A stretch of 64,000 nucleotides of DNA from Nocardiopsis sp. JB363 (GTDB taxonomy: Bacteria; Actinomycetota; Actinomycetes; Streptosporangiales; Streptosporangiaceae), in NCBI RefSeq assembly GCF_900143625.1, contig NZ_FRFF01000003.1, positions 62,001 to 126,000 on the forward strand, given 5' to 3'. The notes under the pieces were generated by a model. The model was not told where the DNA came from. It saw nothing but the letters and a program-made list of their open reading frames with translations, and did no database searches. Positions within the stretch are counted from its first letter, which is position 1, and each line of letters starts with the position of its first letter. The position numbers were made by a program, and so were the translations under genes. Below, piece by piece: positions 1 to 8,231 of the stretch.

Positions 1-254
1 TGCTCGCGGGCTTCCTCGCGCCGGTCCTCGCGGTCCCGCTCGTCTTCGGGGGAAGGACTGGCGAAGAACTCGTCCTGCGGATCCGCCTCGACGGGGGTCT
101 CCTCGGCCTCGGGGAGTGTGGCCGCGGATGTGGCCTGCCCCGGGTCGAGGTTTTCGGTGTCCGCGAAGGCGGAGACTGTGAACAGACCGCCCGCGACCAG
201 CGCCGCGGCGCCGACCGCGCTCATCTGGCGCAGAGAGATGCGGTGAAGTAGCAA
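1..254 (-). CDS. Secreted protein, N-terminal part (runs off the window)
   Basis: The only part visible is the amino end. Translation from a TTG codon at 254 gives a short positive start (LLHRISLRQ), a hydrophobic stretch (AVGAAALVAGGLFTVSAFA) and a likely signal peptidase site after SAFA, followed by a very acidic, then charged Asp/Glu/Arg tail. TTG was chosen because GAAAGG lies six bases upstream and no other start gives a signal peptide. The mature domain lies outside the window, so function is unknown. Signal peptide plus acidic linker is common in actinobacterial cell-wall hydrolases of the Rpf/transglycosylase/NlpC type, and a CRP-like palindrome upstream would fit an rpf gene, but that is inference only. 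Confidence 0.6.
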   Translation of the reverse strand, partial: MLLHRISLRQMSAVGAAALVAGGLFTVSAFADTENLDPGQATSAATLPEAEETPVEADPQDEFFASPSPEDERDREDRREEARE

Positions 255-643
255 GGTCGCCCTTTCACGTTGACGCACGCGCACCCATTCGGGGTGTTCG
301 CGTGGTGTGGGATGCCGCCGCAGGACCGCGTGGCCCTGGTGACCTGCGTGGAGGGGACGGAATTCGCCGTTCGACCGACCACGGGCGGGGGCTCCCACAC
401 GGGAGGGGGTTGCTCGGTGCAGCGCATTCAGCCTGCATCATCGTCACGTTAAAGTAACGCCGGTTTTACTGTGTCGTGACTCACATCACGGAATGTGCCT
501 GTTTTGCGAGGCTCTGACCTGGCCTTGGACACGAAGAGTCAATAGGTGATCAAGTACGGACAGGTTTGTGTCACTCGTCTCCCAGGGCGGTCCTGAGTAC
601 CCGTACCGATGCGTCCGAACCGGAGAGGACGCAGCATGGGGGT
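255..643. other. Divergent intergenic region, no gene seen
   Basis: This 389-base gap separates the leftward secreted-protein gene from the rightward membrane-protein gene and must hold both promoters. Short reading frames here are not supported by ribosome binding sites. Two palindromes stand out: CGTTA-N3-TAACG at 447-459 and the CRP-like CGTGA-N6-TCACG at 475-490. The leader of the secreted gene is long (over 200 bases) and GC rich, but I could not fit it to a known riboswitch. Just before the rightward gene a GGAGAGG (622-628) precedes a four-codon frame (ATG at 636) whose TGA overlaps the ATG at 644. Confidence 0.5.
475..490. promoter_or_regulatory. CRP-like palindrome
   Basis: The sequence CGTGACTCACATCACG is an inverted repeat with perfect 5-base arms (CGTGA/TCACG) and a 6-base spacer. 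It fits the general GTGA-N6-TCAC pattern bound by CRP-family regulators such as mycobacterial Crp and corynebacterial GlxR. It lies about 220 bases upstream of the secreted gene and about 155 bases upstream of the membrane-protein gene. Family knowledge: rpf genes of M. tuberculosis and C. glutamicum are CRP/GlxR targets. Binding here is inferred. Confidence 0.4.
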
Positions 644-3600
644 ATGAACGCCCAAGGAACCCCCCGTCGGCCAGGGGCACCGCACCGCTGCCCCGACTGC
701 CGGGCCGTGCTCGCCACGTCGGTCCGGGCCTGCCCGCACTGCGGGCTGGGCCTCGTCGGACCCACCGCGCAACGTCTGTGGTGGATCGACTCCGAACTGG
801 CCTCGGTGGAGCTGCGCAGGCACACGCTCCTAGAAGAGCGGCCCGGGGTCCTGGCCCGGCTGCGTTGGGAGACCCGCGCGGCCGAACCGATCGCCCCACG
901 CGCCGCCCCGGGCGCACCCTCCCACCCGGCCGAGCAGAGCTCCGAGCACGCGTCCGCGTCTGCCCCGCCGCCCGGGGCCCCGGCCCGGGACCGGACTCCC
1001 CACCCCACGACGGCCCCTTCCGCACCCGCCCGCGAGGTGAGCCCGCGCTCGGCCCAGAACGTCATCCTCGGCCTGGGCGCCCTCCTCATCGGGATCGCGG
1101 CGCTCGTCTTCGCCGTGTGGACCTGGAGCGACCTGGGCACCGGCGCCCGCGCCACCGTCCTGGGCCTCACCACCCTGACCTTCACCGTCATGGCCCTGCC
1201 GCTGTATCGGCGCGGTCTGCACTCCACCGCCGAGGCCGTCGGCGTGGTGGCCGCGTTCCTGATGTGCGTGGACGCGCTGGCCCTGTGGTTCCTGTCCGAC
1301 CGGCTCACCAACGGCCCCGGGTACACGGCCGCCGCCCTGGCGGTGATCGGCGCGCTCCTGGCGCTCTATCCGGTCCTGGTTCCGCTGCGCTCGCCCCGGG
1401 TCCTCGCCGCGCTGCTCGCCCAGCCCGTGCCGGTCCTGCTGGTGGCCTCCCTGCCGGACGTCCACCCGGTCTGGCTGCTCACCTCGTTGGGCGCCACGGC
1501 TCTCGCCGACGCGGTCGCCGTCCTGCTCCTCGGCGCACCGCGCCCGGGGGCTCCGGTGCGGACCCTGCGCGCGTCCGCCGTCACCCTGTGGTTGTTCTCC
1601 TCGGTGGCCACTGTGGTGGTGGTCGCGGTGGCGGGCACCGTTCTGCCGATCCGTGACAGCGATCCGTTCCACTGGTGGGGCCTGGCCGGAACACTGTTCC
1701 TCGGCGGGGCGACCGGGCTGCTGTCGGCCCGGGGCCCCGGCCGGAACGCCGACGCTCCCTCGTTCCACTCCGTGGCCGGCCTCTCGGTCCTGGCACTGCT
1801 CCCCCTGGCGGCGGGCCCCTCGACCCTGCCGGCACTGCCCCGGGTGACCGTCCCACCGTGGAGCGTGTCCCCGTCGGAGATGTCCACCAAGGCCCTGGCC
1901 CTGCTGGGGTCGGACGGCCGTGCCATGCCCGAGTTTCCGACCGTCTACCTGATCGGGGTCGTGGTGGCGGCGCTCCTGGCGCTGGGCGCGGTGTGGCTGT
2001 TGCGTCGCCGTTCGCTGTTCGTCATCGCGATGCTCTTGGCCCCGTCCACGCTCCTGGCCGTGCCGGTGCTGCTCGGGATGTCCCAGACGATCACCGTGGT
2101 GTGGGCGCTGTTGGTCGGCGCCGCGCTGGTCCTGAGTGCGGGCGTGGCGCCGCGCGGGCTGAGTTCGACACCGGTTCTGGTCGGCTCCGCAACCCTGTTC
2201 ACCGGACTGGTGTGGGCGTTGCCGGAGCGGTACACGACCCTGGCCGCGCTGCTGCTGATCGTGGCCACCGCCATGGTCGCCGCCGCCGGGGCACGTCGGT
2301 TCGCCGGGTCGGGCCACCGTCCGGAACCGGGTGGCCGGGTCGCCGGACTGTACATGGGCGCGATGCTGCCGTGGGCGTTGGTGCTGCTGACCGGCTCGGT
2401 CTTCATGATCGTCAACCGGGGCGCCGCCGACACCGAACAGGCCCAGTGGTGGCTGCTGACCGCCACCGTGGTCCTGACGGGGGCCACGGCGCTGCTGATG
2501 AGCCGGGTGCCCACCCCCTCCTCGTTGTCGGCGCCGACCGCCCCGAACCAGCCGGATCAGCGCACCGATCTGCGCGGGATGTTCTCCGTGGTGGGTGTGC
2601 TCCTACTGCCGGCCGCGCCCTTGCTGGCGCTGCCGTCCGACAGACCGGCCCTGGCCCTGTTCTCGTCCGAACACACGTCCTGGTCGGCGTCGCCGGGGGT
2701 GGTGCGCGAACCGGCGTCCGCGGTGCTGGGTTCGTCGGCCCAGCCCGACCCGCTCACCGGGGCGTTGTCGGCCCTCGGTGTCGTGGCGGTCGGCGCGTTG
2801 GCCCTGGCGCTGGTCGTGTTCATCGAACGGCGTTGGACCGCGGTGGGTGTGGCGCTGATCGCTCCGCCCACGCTGGTTCCGCTACCGGTGCTGTTCGGGG
2901 CCCCGTTCGCGGTGGCGGTGGTGTGGACCCTGTTGGTCGGTGCCGCGCTGCTGCTGTGCGCGGCGTTGCCACGCGCGTCTCTGCCCTCCTGGCTGCTCGG
3001 GGTGAGCGGTCTGGCGACCCTGCTGCTCGGGCTGGCGTGGTCGTCGGTGGAGCAGCACACGATGCTGGCCGCGCTGGTTCTGGTCGCCGCGATCACGATG
3101 GTCTCGGCGCTGTCGGCGCGTCGCCCATCCGTCGGGGGTGAGGGCGAGGACGACACCGCCGCGGCCGTGTACGGGACGACGGTCATCGTGTGGGCCGTGG
3201 CGTTGGTGATCGGGGGCGCCTCGTTGGCGGCCACCGCCGCCCGAGCGACCTCGGGTGCCGAGAGCCACGGCCCGTGGTGGCTGCTGGGCGCCACGGGGCT
3301 GCTGCTCGGTGCGACCGCCCTGGTCCTCGACGGGGTCGCCTCCCGTGTGCTCGGCGCGACCGACGACCCCCGGGGTGAGGACGGGCCCGGGTCGGACTCC
3401 ACCGGGATCGGTCCGTTCGGGATCGGCGGGTTGCTCCTGCTCATCGCGCAGCCCCTGGTGGTCGGTCCGGCCGGGGTACCGGCCCTGTCGTTCTTCGCCT
3501 GGGACCACCTTCCGGAAGGGGCGTCGACCGGGGCCCTGTTGGAGCCCGCGCACGAGTTCATCGGTCTGTCCGACGCCACCACCCTCGCGGGCCTGGCGGT

Positions 3601-4783
3601 GGCACTGGGAACGTTGATCACCGGTGCCTTGGCCGTGGGCGCGGTGCGGCTGTTCCACCGGGGTCTGCTCGTGCCCGCGGCGGCGCTGCTCGCGCCGTTG
3701 ACCCTGGTGCCGCTGCCGTTCGCGCTCGGGCTGCCCTTCCTGGTCGCCCTGGTGTGCGCCGTGTTGGTGGGGGCGGCTCTGACGGCCGGCTCCGGCCTGG
3801 TGGACCGAACGGGGACCGCCTGGGTGGTGTGGTCGGCGGGGTTGTTCACGTTCGCCCTGGCGTTCAGTTGGGCGCTGTCGGAACGGTACGCCGCCGTGGG
3901 GGTTCTGCTGGCGTGGGCGGTCGCGGCGTCCGTGACGTCCGCTCTGGCCCGCGTCAGGTCGATCACCGTGGCCTCGACCGCCGCGGCGACCTTCGGCACC
4001 GGAGCGTTCTCCCTGGCGCTGCTCCTGGCCATGGGCGCCCCGGCCGAGTACGCGGCGTTCGGTCCGCTGATGGTGGTCGCCGCCGTGGCGGCCACGGCAC
4101 CGCGGCTGCGTTCGCCCCTGTCGGAGGCCACCGAGATCCCGGCCGCGGTGTGGGCGGCGATCGCCCTGCTCGTCACCGTGGGCGCCGGCACCAGGCTGGA
4201 ACTGGTCGCGCTCGCCCTGGCCGTGGTCGGGGTGATCGCTCTGGCCGGTGCGGTACGGCCCGGCCGGTGGTGGACGGCCCTGGTCGGCGGGCTGCTGATG
4301 TTCTGCTCACTGTGGACCGCGCTGGCGGCCTGGGACGTCGCCGTCCCCGAGGCCTACACGGTGCCGCCCGCGCTCGCGTTCCTGGTGATCGGCTGGGAGT
4401 GGGAGCGCCGGGTCGACGAGGCGCCCGCCAGCCTGCTCTCGTACGGCGGCGGGCTGCTGTTGCTGCTCGGTCCCACGGTCTGGCTCGCGCTCGACGGTCA
4501 GGACCTGGGGTGGCGGGTCCCGGTGGCGCTGGTGGTGGGCCTGGCCACGGTGGTGTGGGGCCTGCGGTCCCGCCTCCAGGCACAGCTGCTGCTCGGCGGC
4601 GGGGCGCTGCTGACGGTGTCCCTGCGGGCCTTCGGTCCGCCACTGTGGGACCTGACCCTGCTGCTGCCCAACTGGGTGCCGTTCGCGGTACTCGGCCTGC
4701 TGCTGCTCCTGATCGGCGCGCGCTACGAGGCGAACCTGAACCGGCTGCGCCGAGTCGGTCGGTACGTCGGCGCGCTGCGCTGA
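644..4783 (+). CDS. Giant multi-spanning membrane protein with N-terminal zinc ribbon (SCO7613 C-terminal domain type)
   Basis: A 1379-residue integral membrane protein of unknown function. Residues about 14-31 hold a zinc ribbon, CPDC and CPHC; then comes a short helical segment, a Pro/Ala-rich linker to about residue 130, and then roughly 40 hydrophobic helices to the end. Three homologous blocks of about 270 residues can be seen by eye (starting near 1765, 2580 and 3410), each containing a Pro-rich hydrophobic entry, a helix pair like LVPLPVLFG, the signature VVWxLLVGAAL, then WALSExYxxxAALLL and LGATALL. The architecture resembles actinobacterial proteins annotated as SCO7613 C-terminal domain membrane proteins. 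ATG at 644 is preferred to the upstream TTG at 566 because the zinc ribbon follows directly; its ribosome binding site is not ideal. The 3' end is closed by a strong terminator. Confidence 0.75.
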   Translation: MNAQGTPRRPGAPHRCPDCRAVLATSVRACPHCGLGLVGPTAQRLWWIDSELASVELRRHTLLEERPGVLARLRWETRAAEPIAPRAAPGAPSHPAEQSSEHASASAPPPGAPARDRTPHPTTAPSAPAREVSPRSAQNVILGLGALLIGIAALVFAVWTWSDLGTGARATVLGLTTLTFTVMALPLYRRGLHSTAEAVGVVAAFLMCVDALALWFLSDRLTNGPGYTAAALAVIGALLALYPVLVPLRSPRVLAALLAQPVPVLLVASLPDVHPVWLLTSLGATALADAVAVLLLGAPRPGAPVRTLRASAVTLWLFSSVATVVVVAVAGTVLPIRDSDPFHWWGLAGTLFLGGATGLLSARGPGRNADAPSFHSVAGLSVLALLPLAAGPSTLPALPRVTVPPWSVSPSEMSTKALALLGSDGRAMPEFPTVYLIGVVVAALLALGAVWLLRRRSLFVIAMLLAPSTLLAVPVLLGMSQTITVVWALLVGAALVLSAGVAPRGLSSTPVLVGSATLFTGLVWALPERYTTLAALLLIVATAMVAAAGARRFAGSGHRPEPGGRVAGLYMGAMLPWALVLLTGSVFMIVNRGAADTEQAQWWLLTATVVLTGATALLMSRVPTPSSLSAPTAPNQPDQRTDLRGMFSVVGVLLLPAAPLLALPSDRPALALFSSEHTSWSASPGVVREPASAVLGSSAQPDPLTGALSALGVVAVGALALALVVFIERRWTAVGVALIAPPTLVPLPVLFGAPFAVAVVWTLLVGAALLLCAALPRASLPSWLLGVSGLATLLLGLAWSSVEQHTMLAALVLVAAITMVSALSARRPSVGGEGEDDTAAAVYGTTVIVWAVALVIGGASLAATAARATSGAESHGPWWLLGATGLLLGATALVLDGVASRVLGATDDPRGEDGPGSDSTGIGPFGIGGLLLLIAQPLVVGPAGVPALSFFAWDHLPEGASTGALLEPAHEFIGLSDATTLAGLAVALGTLITGALAVGAVRLFHRGLLVPAAALLAPLTLVPLPFALGLPFLVALVCAVLVGAALTAGSGLVDRTGTAWVVWSAGLFTFALAFSWALSERYAAVGVLLAWAVAASVTSALARVRSITVASTAAATFGTGAFSLALLLAMGAPAEYAAFGPLMVVAAVAATAPRLRSPLSEATEIPAAVWAAIALLVTVGAGTRLELVALALAVVGVIALAGAVRPGRWWTALVGGLLMFCSLWTALAAWDVAVPEAYTVPPALAFLVIGWEWERRVDEAPASLLSYGGGLLLLLGPTVWLALDGQDLGWRVPVALVVGLATVVWGLRSRLQAQLLLGGGALLTVSLRAFGPPLWDLTLLLPNWVPFAVLGLLLLLIGARYEANLNRLRRVGRYVGALR

Positions 4784-4800
4784 GCCCGCCGGAAGGGGAC

Positions 4801-4831
4801 GTGGGCTCTCGCCGGATCGGCGAGAGCCCAC
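4801..4831. terminator. Bidirectional intrinsic terminator
   Basis: Perfect 13-bp stem (GTGGGCTCTCGCC / GGCGAGAGCCCAC) with a 5-base loop, between two convergent genes. It can serve the membrane-protein gene and the phoH gene. Confidence 0.85.
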
Positions 4832-4844
4832 TCGGGTCTCGGTA

Positions 4845-6197
4845 CTAGCTTTCGAGCATCTCGGTGACCAGGGCGGCGATCGGGGAGCGCTCCGACCGGT
4901 TCAGGGTGACGTGGGCGAACAGCGGGTGGCCCTTGAGCTTCTCGATGACGGCGACCACACCGTCGTGCCGGCCCACCCTCAGGTTGTCGCGCTGGGCGAT
5001 GTCGTGGGTGAGCACCACCCGCGAGTTCTCCCCCAGCCGGGACAGCACCGTCAGCAGGACCCCGCGTTCGAGGGACTGGGCCTCGTCCACGATCACGAAC
5101 GCGTCGTGCAGGGACCGGCCCCGGATGTGGGTGAGCGGCAGGACCTCCAGCATCCCGCGGTCCATGATCTCCTCGATGACGTCCTCGCTGGTCACCGCGG
5201 ACAGGGTGTCGTGCACCGCCTGACCCCAGGGCGTCATCTTGTCGTTCTCGGTACCCGGCAGGTAGCCCAGTTCCTGGCCGCCCACCGCGTACAGCGGACG
5301 GAACACCATCACCTTGCGGTGCCGGCCGCGCTCCAGGACGGCCTCCAGACCGGCGCACAACGCCAGCGCGGACTTACCCGTACCGGCACGGCCACCGAGC
5401 GAGACGATGCCGACGTCGGGGTCGGTGAGCAGATCGAGGGCGATCCGCTGCTCGGCGCTTCGGCCCTTGAGACCGAACACGTCCCGATCGCCGCGCACCA
5501 CCTTCGCCGACTTGTCCGCCTGGACCCGGCCGAGCGCCCGGCCCTGCTCGGAGACAAGCACCAGACCGGTGTGGCAGGGCAGTTCCCTGGCCTCCTCGAT
5601 CTCGCTCTCCCCTTGGGAGAACAGCTCTTGGATGTTGGCGGCGGGCACGTCCAGCTCCGCCATCCCGGTCCAACCGTGCTCGATGGCGAGCTCGGCCCGG
5701 TACTCATCAGCCTGCAAACCGATCGAGGATGCCTTGATCCGCATCGGCAGATCCTTGCTCACCAGGACGACGGCGTCCTCTTCCTCATGCTCCTCCTGAA
5801 GGTTGCGCGCCACCGTCAGGATCCGAGTGTCGTTGTCGCCGAGCCGGAAGCCCGCCGGCAGGATCTTCGGATCGCTGTGGTTGAGCTCCACCCGAAGCGT
5901 GCCGCCGTGGTCGTTCACCGGAACGGCGACGTCCAGACGGCCGTGGGCGACCCGCAGGTCGTCCAGACGGCGCAACGCGCCGCGCGCGAAGTACCCGAGT
6001 TCCGGGTGGTGACGCTTGCTCTCCAACTCGGTGATCACCACCACGGGGATGACGACCTCGTGCTCGGCGAACCGGCTCATGGCCAACGGATCGGCGAGCA
6101 GGACACTGGTGTCGAGCACGTAGACGCGCGTGCCCTCTACCGCCTCAGGGGCGGCGGGGGACTGGGTGTCACGGCGATCGGTCGAGGAACTAGCCAC
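4845..6197 (-). CDS. phoH: PIN-PhoH family protein (PhoH2-type RNA helicase/RNase)
   Basis: 450 residues. The N-terminal third is a PIN nuclease domain, with the first catalytic Asp in [11 protein letters not shown] (D29) and further acidic residues in ITELESK and LGDNDTRIL. The C-terminal half is the PhoH ATPase, with Walker [10 protein letters not shown] (about 268-276) and Walker [10 protein letters not shown]. Family knowledge: mycobacterial PhoH2 couples ATP-driven RNA unwinding to sequence-specific RNA cleavage and is part of a toxin-antitoxin-like locus. The start is GTG at 6197, because GGGGAG lies six bases upstream; the longer TTG frame at 6221 lacks a site. I could not identify an antitoxin gene upstream; the 267-base gap to uppS contains a hairpin only. 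Confidence 0.9.
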   Translation of the reverse strand: MASSSTDRRDTQSPAAPEAVEGTRVYVLDTSVLLADPLAMSRFAEHEVVIPVVVITELESKRHHPELGYFARGALRRLDDLRVAHGRLDVAVPVNDHGGTLRVELNHSDPKILPAGFRLGDNDTRILTVARNLQEEHEEEDAVVLVSKDLPMRIKASSIGLQADEYRAELAIEHGWTGMAELDVPAANIQELFSQGESEIEEARELPCHTGLVLVSEQGRALGRVQADKSAKVVRGDRDVFGLKGRSAEQRIALDLLTDPDVGIVSLGGRAGTGKSALALCAGLEAVLERGRHRKVMVFRPLYAVGGQELGYLPGTENDKMTPWGQAVHDTLSAVTSEDVIEEIMDRGMLEVLPLTHIRGRSLHDAFVIVDEAQSLERGVLLTVLSRLGENSRVVLTHDIAQRDNLRVGRHDGVVAVIEKLKGHPLFAHVTLNRSERSPIAALVTEMLES

Positions 6198-6268
6198 TCG
6201 TTCTCCCCTTGGGCACCACAAGGGCGCCCTACTGTCACGGGATCATGGAGGACCGGGACCAGACCCAC

Positions 6269-6288
6269 GAGGGCCGGGTCCGGCCCTC
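6269..6288. terminator. Possible terminator hairpin downstream of uppS
   Basis: Nine-base stem GAGGGCCGG / CCGGCCCTC with a two-base loop in the gap between uppS and phoH, both on the minus strand. It has no clear T-tract, so it may be only a weak or pausing hairpin. Confidence 0.35.
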
Positions 6289-6464
6289 CTCGTCGACATC
6301 CCGCCAGGGCGGAGAAGATCAATGAGCCGGGGCCTCCCGAACGGATGGACGAACGCCATCCGCTGATACCGACGCTACGCGCCCGAGAGCCCGTTTTCCA
6401 GGGCCCGAACCGGCGTCCCCGTGAACTCCTCGTTAAGGGACGATGGTGAGACCGTTGTCGGGGA

Positions 6465-7226
6465 TCAGGAGCCGAAGCGTCGGTTGCGCGCGCCGTAGGA
6501 ACGCAGGGCACGGAGGAAATCCACTCTGCGGAAGGCAGGCCAGAAGACCTCGCAGAAGTAGAACTCCGAGTGGACGCTCTGCCACAGCATGAAACCCGAG
6601 AGACGCTGTTCACCCGAGGTGCGGATGAGCAGGTCGGGGTCGGGCTGTCCGCGCGTGTAGAGATGCCGGGCGATATCCTCGATATCCAGGCGCTCTGCCA
6701 GCTCCTGGATACCGGTGCCCTTGGTCGCCTCCTCGTGGAGGAGGGACCGAACCGCATCAGCGATCTCACGTCTACCCCCATACCCGACGGCGACGTTGAC
6801 AACCAGACCCGGGTTGCCGGATGTGGCCTCTTCCGCCTCTTTCAGGGCACGGACCGTCGAATCGGGCAGCACGTCGAGAGCGCCGACGGGGCGGGTGTTC
6901 CACCCTTCCTCGCGCAGGCGCGCGATGGTCTGCTCGATGATGCGCACGAGCGGGCCGAGCTCGGTCTCGTCCCGGGTCAGGTTGTCCGTGGACAGCATCC
7001 ACAGAGTGACGACCTGCACACCGATCTCGTCACACCAGCCGAGCACCTCGAAGATCTTGTTCGCGCCGGCCTGGTGGCCCTGTTCGGCCCCCGGCAGGCC
7101 GCTGCTCTTGGCCCAGCGCCGGTTCCCATCCATGGCGACACCGACGTGCCGGGGGATCTCCTGGCTGGTCAGGCGGCGTTCCAGCCGCCGCTCGTAGAGC
7201 CAGTACAGGGGGTCACGGAGCCCCAT
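6465..7226 (-). CDS. uppS: Isoprenyl transferase (cis-prenyl diphosphate synthase, UppS family)
   Basis: 253 residues, the usual length for the family. Signatures are MDGNRRWAK near residue 33, which carries the catalytic Asp, and the C-terminal RTSGEQRLSGFMLWQ with the pyrophosphate-binding Arg and the conserved SE in VHSEFYF. These enzymes condense isopentenyl diphosphate with an allylic primer in the cytosol to make the lipid carrier for peptidoglycan and arabinan. Actinomycetes usually carry two paralogs, one making short Z,E-farnesyl diphosphate and one making long chains; which this is cannot be read from sequence. ATG at 7226 follows GAGAGG at an eight-base spacing. The next gene upstream is an ECF sigma factor on the same strand, 93 bases away. 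Confidence 0.93.
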   Translation of the reverse strand: MGLRDPLYWLYERRLERRLTSQEIPRHVGVAMDGNRRWAKSSGLPGAEQGHQAGANKIFEVLGWCDEIGVQVVTLWMLSTDNLTRDETELGPLVRIIEQTIARLREEGWNTRPVGALDVLPDSTVRALKEAEEATSGNPGLVVNVAVGYGGRREIADAVRSLLHEEATKGTGIQELAERLDIEDIARHLYTRGQPDPDLLIRTSGEQRLSGFMLWQSVHSEFYFCEVFWPAFRRVDFLRALRSYGARNRRFGS

Positions 7227-7319
7227 TGGCGAAACCTCTCAGAGCTGGATCAAAAGACGGCGCACTCCAGTGACGGATGTGCCGACGGGATGAGGTCCAG
7301 AGTAGTTCGCCCGGAGCCC

Positions 7320-7931
7320 TCACGTCACGGCGAGCGACTTCCGCACGTGCTTGCGGCCTTGGTGGATGCGCGACTTGACCGTGCCCAGGGCCAGGTTCAG
7401 TTCGGAGGCGATCTCGTTGTAGTCCATCTGGCACAGGTCGCGCAGGACCAACGGCGCCACCAGGTTGGGGCGGTCCTTCTCCAGCTGGTCGAGGGCCTCC
7501 AGCAGGTCGATCCGCGAACCGGCGATCACGCTGGTGGTGCGCGGGTCGCGCTGGTGCGGCATCCGCTCGGCCTCGGTGGGGAACTCGGCGGAGCGACGCT
7601 TCATGGACCGGTAGGTCTGACGTGCGGAGTTGGACACCACGGTGTAGAGCCACGTGGTGAACAGGGAGTCGCCCTTGAAGCTGTCGATCTTGCGCGCCAC
7701 CCGCAGGAGCGCGTCCTGGCAGGCCTCCTCGGCGTCCTGACGGTAGGGCAGGAACCGGGCGCAGCGTCGCAGCACCTCGGGTTGGATGCGTCGGAGCAGT
7801 CCGTCCAGGGCCACGGCGTCACCTTCCTTGGCCCGGCGCGCGAGATCTTCGAGTTCCTCGTCGACGTTGCTCGCCACCCGGCGGCGGGGGGTGGGGCGCT
7901 CCTCGTGGTCCGGTTGGTCACTACTACGCAT
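7320..7931 (-). CDS. ECF-type RNA polymerase sigma factor
   Basis: 203 residues. Region 2 is clear (ALDGLLRRIQPEV to SLFTTWLYTVVSN, with the DAEEACQDALLRV core of region 2.2), followed by a linker and a region 4 helix-turn-helix (MDYNEIASELNLALGTVKSRIHQGRKHVRK). A charged 30-residue N-terminal extension precedes region 2. No anti-sigma factor gene is adjacent; instead a membrane Ser/Thr kinase is divergent across 300 bases. ATG at 7931 has GGAAGAG upstream. A GGAAC-N16-CGTA element upstream of it suggests autoregulation. The subgroup and target genes are unknown. Confidence 0.9.
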   Translation of the reverse strand: MRSSDQPDHEERPTPRRRVASNVDEELEDLARRAKEGDAVALDGLLRRIQPEVLRRCARFLPYRQDAEEACQDALLRVARKIDSFKGDSLFTTWLYTVVSNSARQTYRSMKRRSAEFPTEAERMPHQRDPRTTSVIAGSRIDLLEALDQLEKDRPNLVAPLVLRDLCQMDYNEIASELNLALGTVKSRIHQGRKHVRKSLAVT

Positions 7932-7997
7932 GGCTTCGTCTCTTCCTGGCTGACGACAGACGTCCGTTGGTGAGGGTCACACGTCTATAGGACGTCT

Positions 7998-8021
7998 ACG
8001 AACCCCGTTCGGCTCCGTTCC
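7998..8021 (-). promoter_or_regulatory. Candidate ECF sigma promoter (autoregulatory)
   Basis: On the minus strand GGAAC (8021-8017) is followed after exactly 16 bases by CGTA (8000-7997), the classic spacing and sequence of sigma-E/ECF promoters. It lies about 66 bases upstream of the sigma gene start. A second, sigma-70-like TATAGA box lies a few bases downstream. Autoregulation is inference. Confidence 0.45.
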
Positions 8022-8231
8022 CTCACTCGACTTCACATGCCGATCCCGTTGTCTCACGCAGCGTTGTCCCACGAGGGCGGAGGGCCCGAAGGGGCCCCTC
8101 CAGTTTCCATGCCCCGAAGGCGTCGGCGCTACCCGGGAAGGGGATCATATCCGTGGAAGCCCTCGCCAAGGCTCAGATGGTGTATTAGTGGGCAACGAAC
8201 CCGTATTCACCCCCAATAGACCGAGGCGGAA

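Noticed and set aside
255-470. Possible ydaO/c-di-AMP riboswitch in the long leader of the secreted gene
   Set aside because: The conserved riboswitch blocks are absent; only a short loose resemblance around GGCGAATTCCGTC was seen.
830-2317. Long open frame on the minus strand opposite the giant membrane gene
   Set aside because: Gln/Arg/Gly-rich translation without a domain, typical of the frame opposite GC-rich membrane genes; no ribosome binding site.
6137-6802. Minus-strand frame running from uppS toward phoH, considered as a PhoAT-like antitoxin
   Set aside because: It mostly overlaps uppS in another frame, lacks a start signal and has a low-complexity translation.
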